From: Anaerofilum sp.
Lineage (GTDB): Bacteria; Bacillota; Clostridia; Oscillospirales; Ruminococcaceae
Direction: 5' to 3'
Assembly: GCA_020024115.1 (NCBI GenBank)
Contig: JAHHUF010000096.1
Coordinates: 1 to 6,668, forward strand
DNA: 6,668 nucleotides
This document shows positions 5,927 through 6,668 of this stretch, piece by piece. The translations under genes were made by a program, and so were the position numbers. The notes below the pieces were generated by a model. It saw only the letters and a list, made by a program, of their open reading frames with translations. It ran no database searches and was not told where the DNA came from. Within the stretch, counting starts at the first letter, position 1. The number at the start of each line of letters is the position of its first letter.

Positions 5927-5976
5927 AAGACGGTGTTTTGAAAGAGAATTGTCTTTTAAAACACTGTTTTATTTTG
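5927..5976 (+). terminator. Rho-independent terminator after vanY
   Basis: GTGTTTTGAAAGA (5933-5945) pairs with TCTTTTAAAACAC (5952-5964) around the loop GAATTG, with one G-T wobble. The stem can be lengthened to about 19 pairs (5927-5970) using further wobbles, and its 3' side leads into TGTTTTATTTTG. This is the likely plus-strand end of the vanY transcript, about 80 bases past its stop. Confidence 0.6.
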
Positions 5977-6386
5977 TTAACAATGATTAAATGTAACTGT
6001 CAACATCAAAAGAGTCCAATGAAGTTTCCTTTTTGAGATACAAAGGGTGATGTGGATGCCTTTTTTGGAGCGTCTTTCGGCTGTGAACCATTGCGCTTGA
6101 AAGCTGTTCCTGATAGAAACCATTTCTTTTACACAAGTAGGAAGATAGGGTCGTGCTCCAATAATCGTACCCCATACAGCCCAAATGGCAGGAGCAGTGT
6201 TGAAAATATTCAAAATATATCAAAGGTTTCCATATTTTGTTGATGCCATTCAGAGTAAAAATTCAAGACATACAGCCATTAGGATGTATCATATTCTTCG
6301 CAGAGATTCTAATGCTTCTTGAAAGGATAAGAGAGAAAGATTGGTTGTGTTTTGGAAAGGAATGTGCATAAAAATTTTCAATATAG
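5977..6386. other. Long stretch without a convincing gene
   Basis: Between the vanY terminator and the sfsA promoter I see no ORF with recognisable domains. From about 6000 to 6200, two minus-strand frames (78 codons each) and one plus-strand frame (63 codons) are open together. The third minus frame is also open for about 43 codons, ending in the peptide KGNFIGLF. None has a good ribosome binding site or a recognised product. Simultaneous openness in several frames is more typical of a decayed or dispersed repeat than of a gene. With the minus-strand terminator at its left end, a small minus-strand transcript remains possible. Confidence 0.35.
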
Positions 6387-6415
6387 TTGAATAAAATAAA
6401 AAATGCTTTTACAAA
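6387..6415 (+). promoter_or_regulatory. Possible promoter for sfsA
   Basis: TTGAAT (6387-6392) and TACAAA (6410-6415) are separated by 17 bases, giving a start near 6422 and a leader of about 17 bases. Both boxes are partial matches in an AT-rich stretch, so this is tentative. A 5-base dyad, TTCAA/TTGAA (6377-6391), overlaps the -35. Confidence 0.35.
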
Positions 6416-6438
6416 ATGATAGCAGGGATTGAAAAAAG

Positions 6439-6668
6439 ATGCAATATAAAAATATTATACAAGCAGAGTTTATCTCCAGACCCAACCGGTTTGTGGCATA
6501 CGCTAAGATAGATGGCGAAACAGCAATTTGTCATGTGAAAAACACAGGAAGATGCAGAGAACTTCTGTTGCCAAAAACAAAAGTTTGGTTGGAAAAATCA
6601 GACAATGTAAACCGAAAAACCATGTATGATTTGGTTGCAGTGGAAAAAAACAAACAAGTTATTAACAT
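6439..6668 (+). CDS. sfsA: SfsA family protein (sugar fermentation stimulation protein), 5' part only
   Basis: The first 76 codons of an SfsA-family gene are present; the frame runs off the window edge, and the full protein is usually about 230 aa. Family signatures are plain: RPNRFVAYAKIDG (14-26), CHVKNTGRCRELLLP (31-45) and NRKTMYDLVAVEK (58-70). The N-terminal part is the OB-fold-like nucleic-acid-binding region. The family was named for a maltose-metabolism effect in Escherichia coli and has been described as DNA-binding or nuclease-like; the role in this organism is unknown. The ribosome binding site is weak (AGGG at 6424-6427, 11 bases from the ATG). It appears to have its own promoter and no functional link to the envelope genes to its left. 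Confidence 0.92.
   Translation, partial: MQYKNIIQAEFISRPNRFVAYAKIDGETAICHVKNTGRCRELLLPKTKVWLEKSDNVNRKTMYDLVAVEKNKQVIN

Noticed and set aside
5977..6223. Two 78-codon minus-strand reading frames and a 63-codon plus-strand frame as genes
   Set aside because: They overlap each other in different frames, lack good ribosome binding sites and show no domain or signal; mutual openness argues against any being a real gene.

Overview
The window is AT-rich DNA from a Gram-positive bacterium, most likely a gut-type Clostridia (Bacillota). The support is a Lactobacillales/Clostridia-style CpsC-CpsD-CpsB tyrosine-phosphorylation set, a class D-like sortase, strong AGGAGG-type ribosome binding sites, heavy TTG leucine use, and intrinsic terminators. 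All six complete genes and the partial seventh lie on the + strand. No tRNA, rRNA, CRISPR array or intact transposase is visible.

Left part (1-2319): a promoter at about 24-52 drives three tightly spaced genes. They encode a Wzz/CpsC-type membrane adaptor, a CpsD-type bacterial tyrosine kinase with a C-terminal tyrosine cluster, and a CpsB-type PHP phosphatase. Together they form the phosphorylation/dephosphorylation switch that controls capsule or exopolysaccharide assembly. No glycosyltransferase, flippase or polymerase gene follows within the window.

Centre (2320-4697): a separate promoter region with dyads precedes a small, secreted, alanine-rich protein of 200 aa. Its codon usage suggests high expression, and it carries a degenerate sortase-type C-terminal signal (IKATG, then a hydrophobic segment, then KK). 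It is followed by a class D-like sortase and an unrecognised four-helix membrane protein. A terminator-like hairpin sits inside the first codons of the sortase gene, so the sortase may be made at a small fraction of the substrate level. This substrate-sortase-membrane protein cassette is the most interesting part of the window.

Right part (4698-6668): a 220-base non-coding stretch rich in nested inverted repeats ends in a strong hairpin. Next comes a membrane-anchored VanY-type D-alanyl-D-alanine carboxypeptidase, then two back-to-back hairpins (one reads as a minus-strand terminator, the other as a plus-strand terminator). A roughly 450-base stretch without a convincing gene follows, and then the first 76 codons of sfsA, cut by the window edge.

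Apart from sfsA, the theme is the cell envelope: polysaccharide control, covalent surface-protein anchoring and peptidoglycan stem-peptide trimming. All functional calls come from motif reading; no database search was possible.
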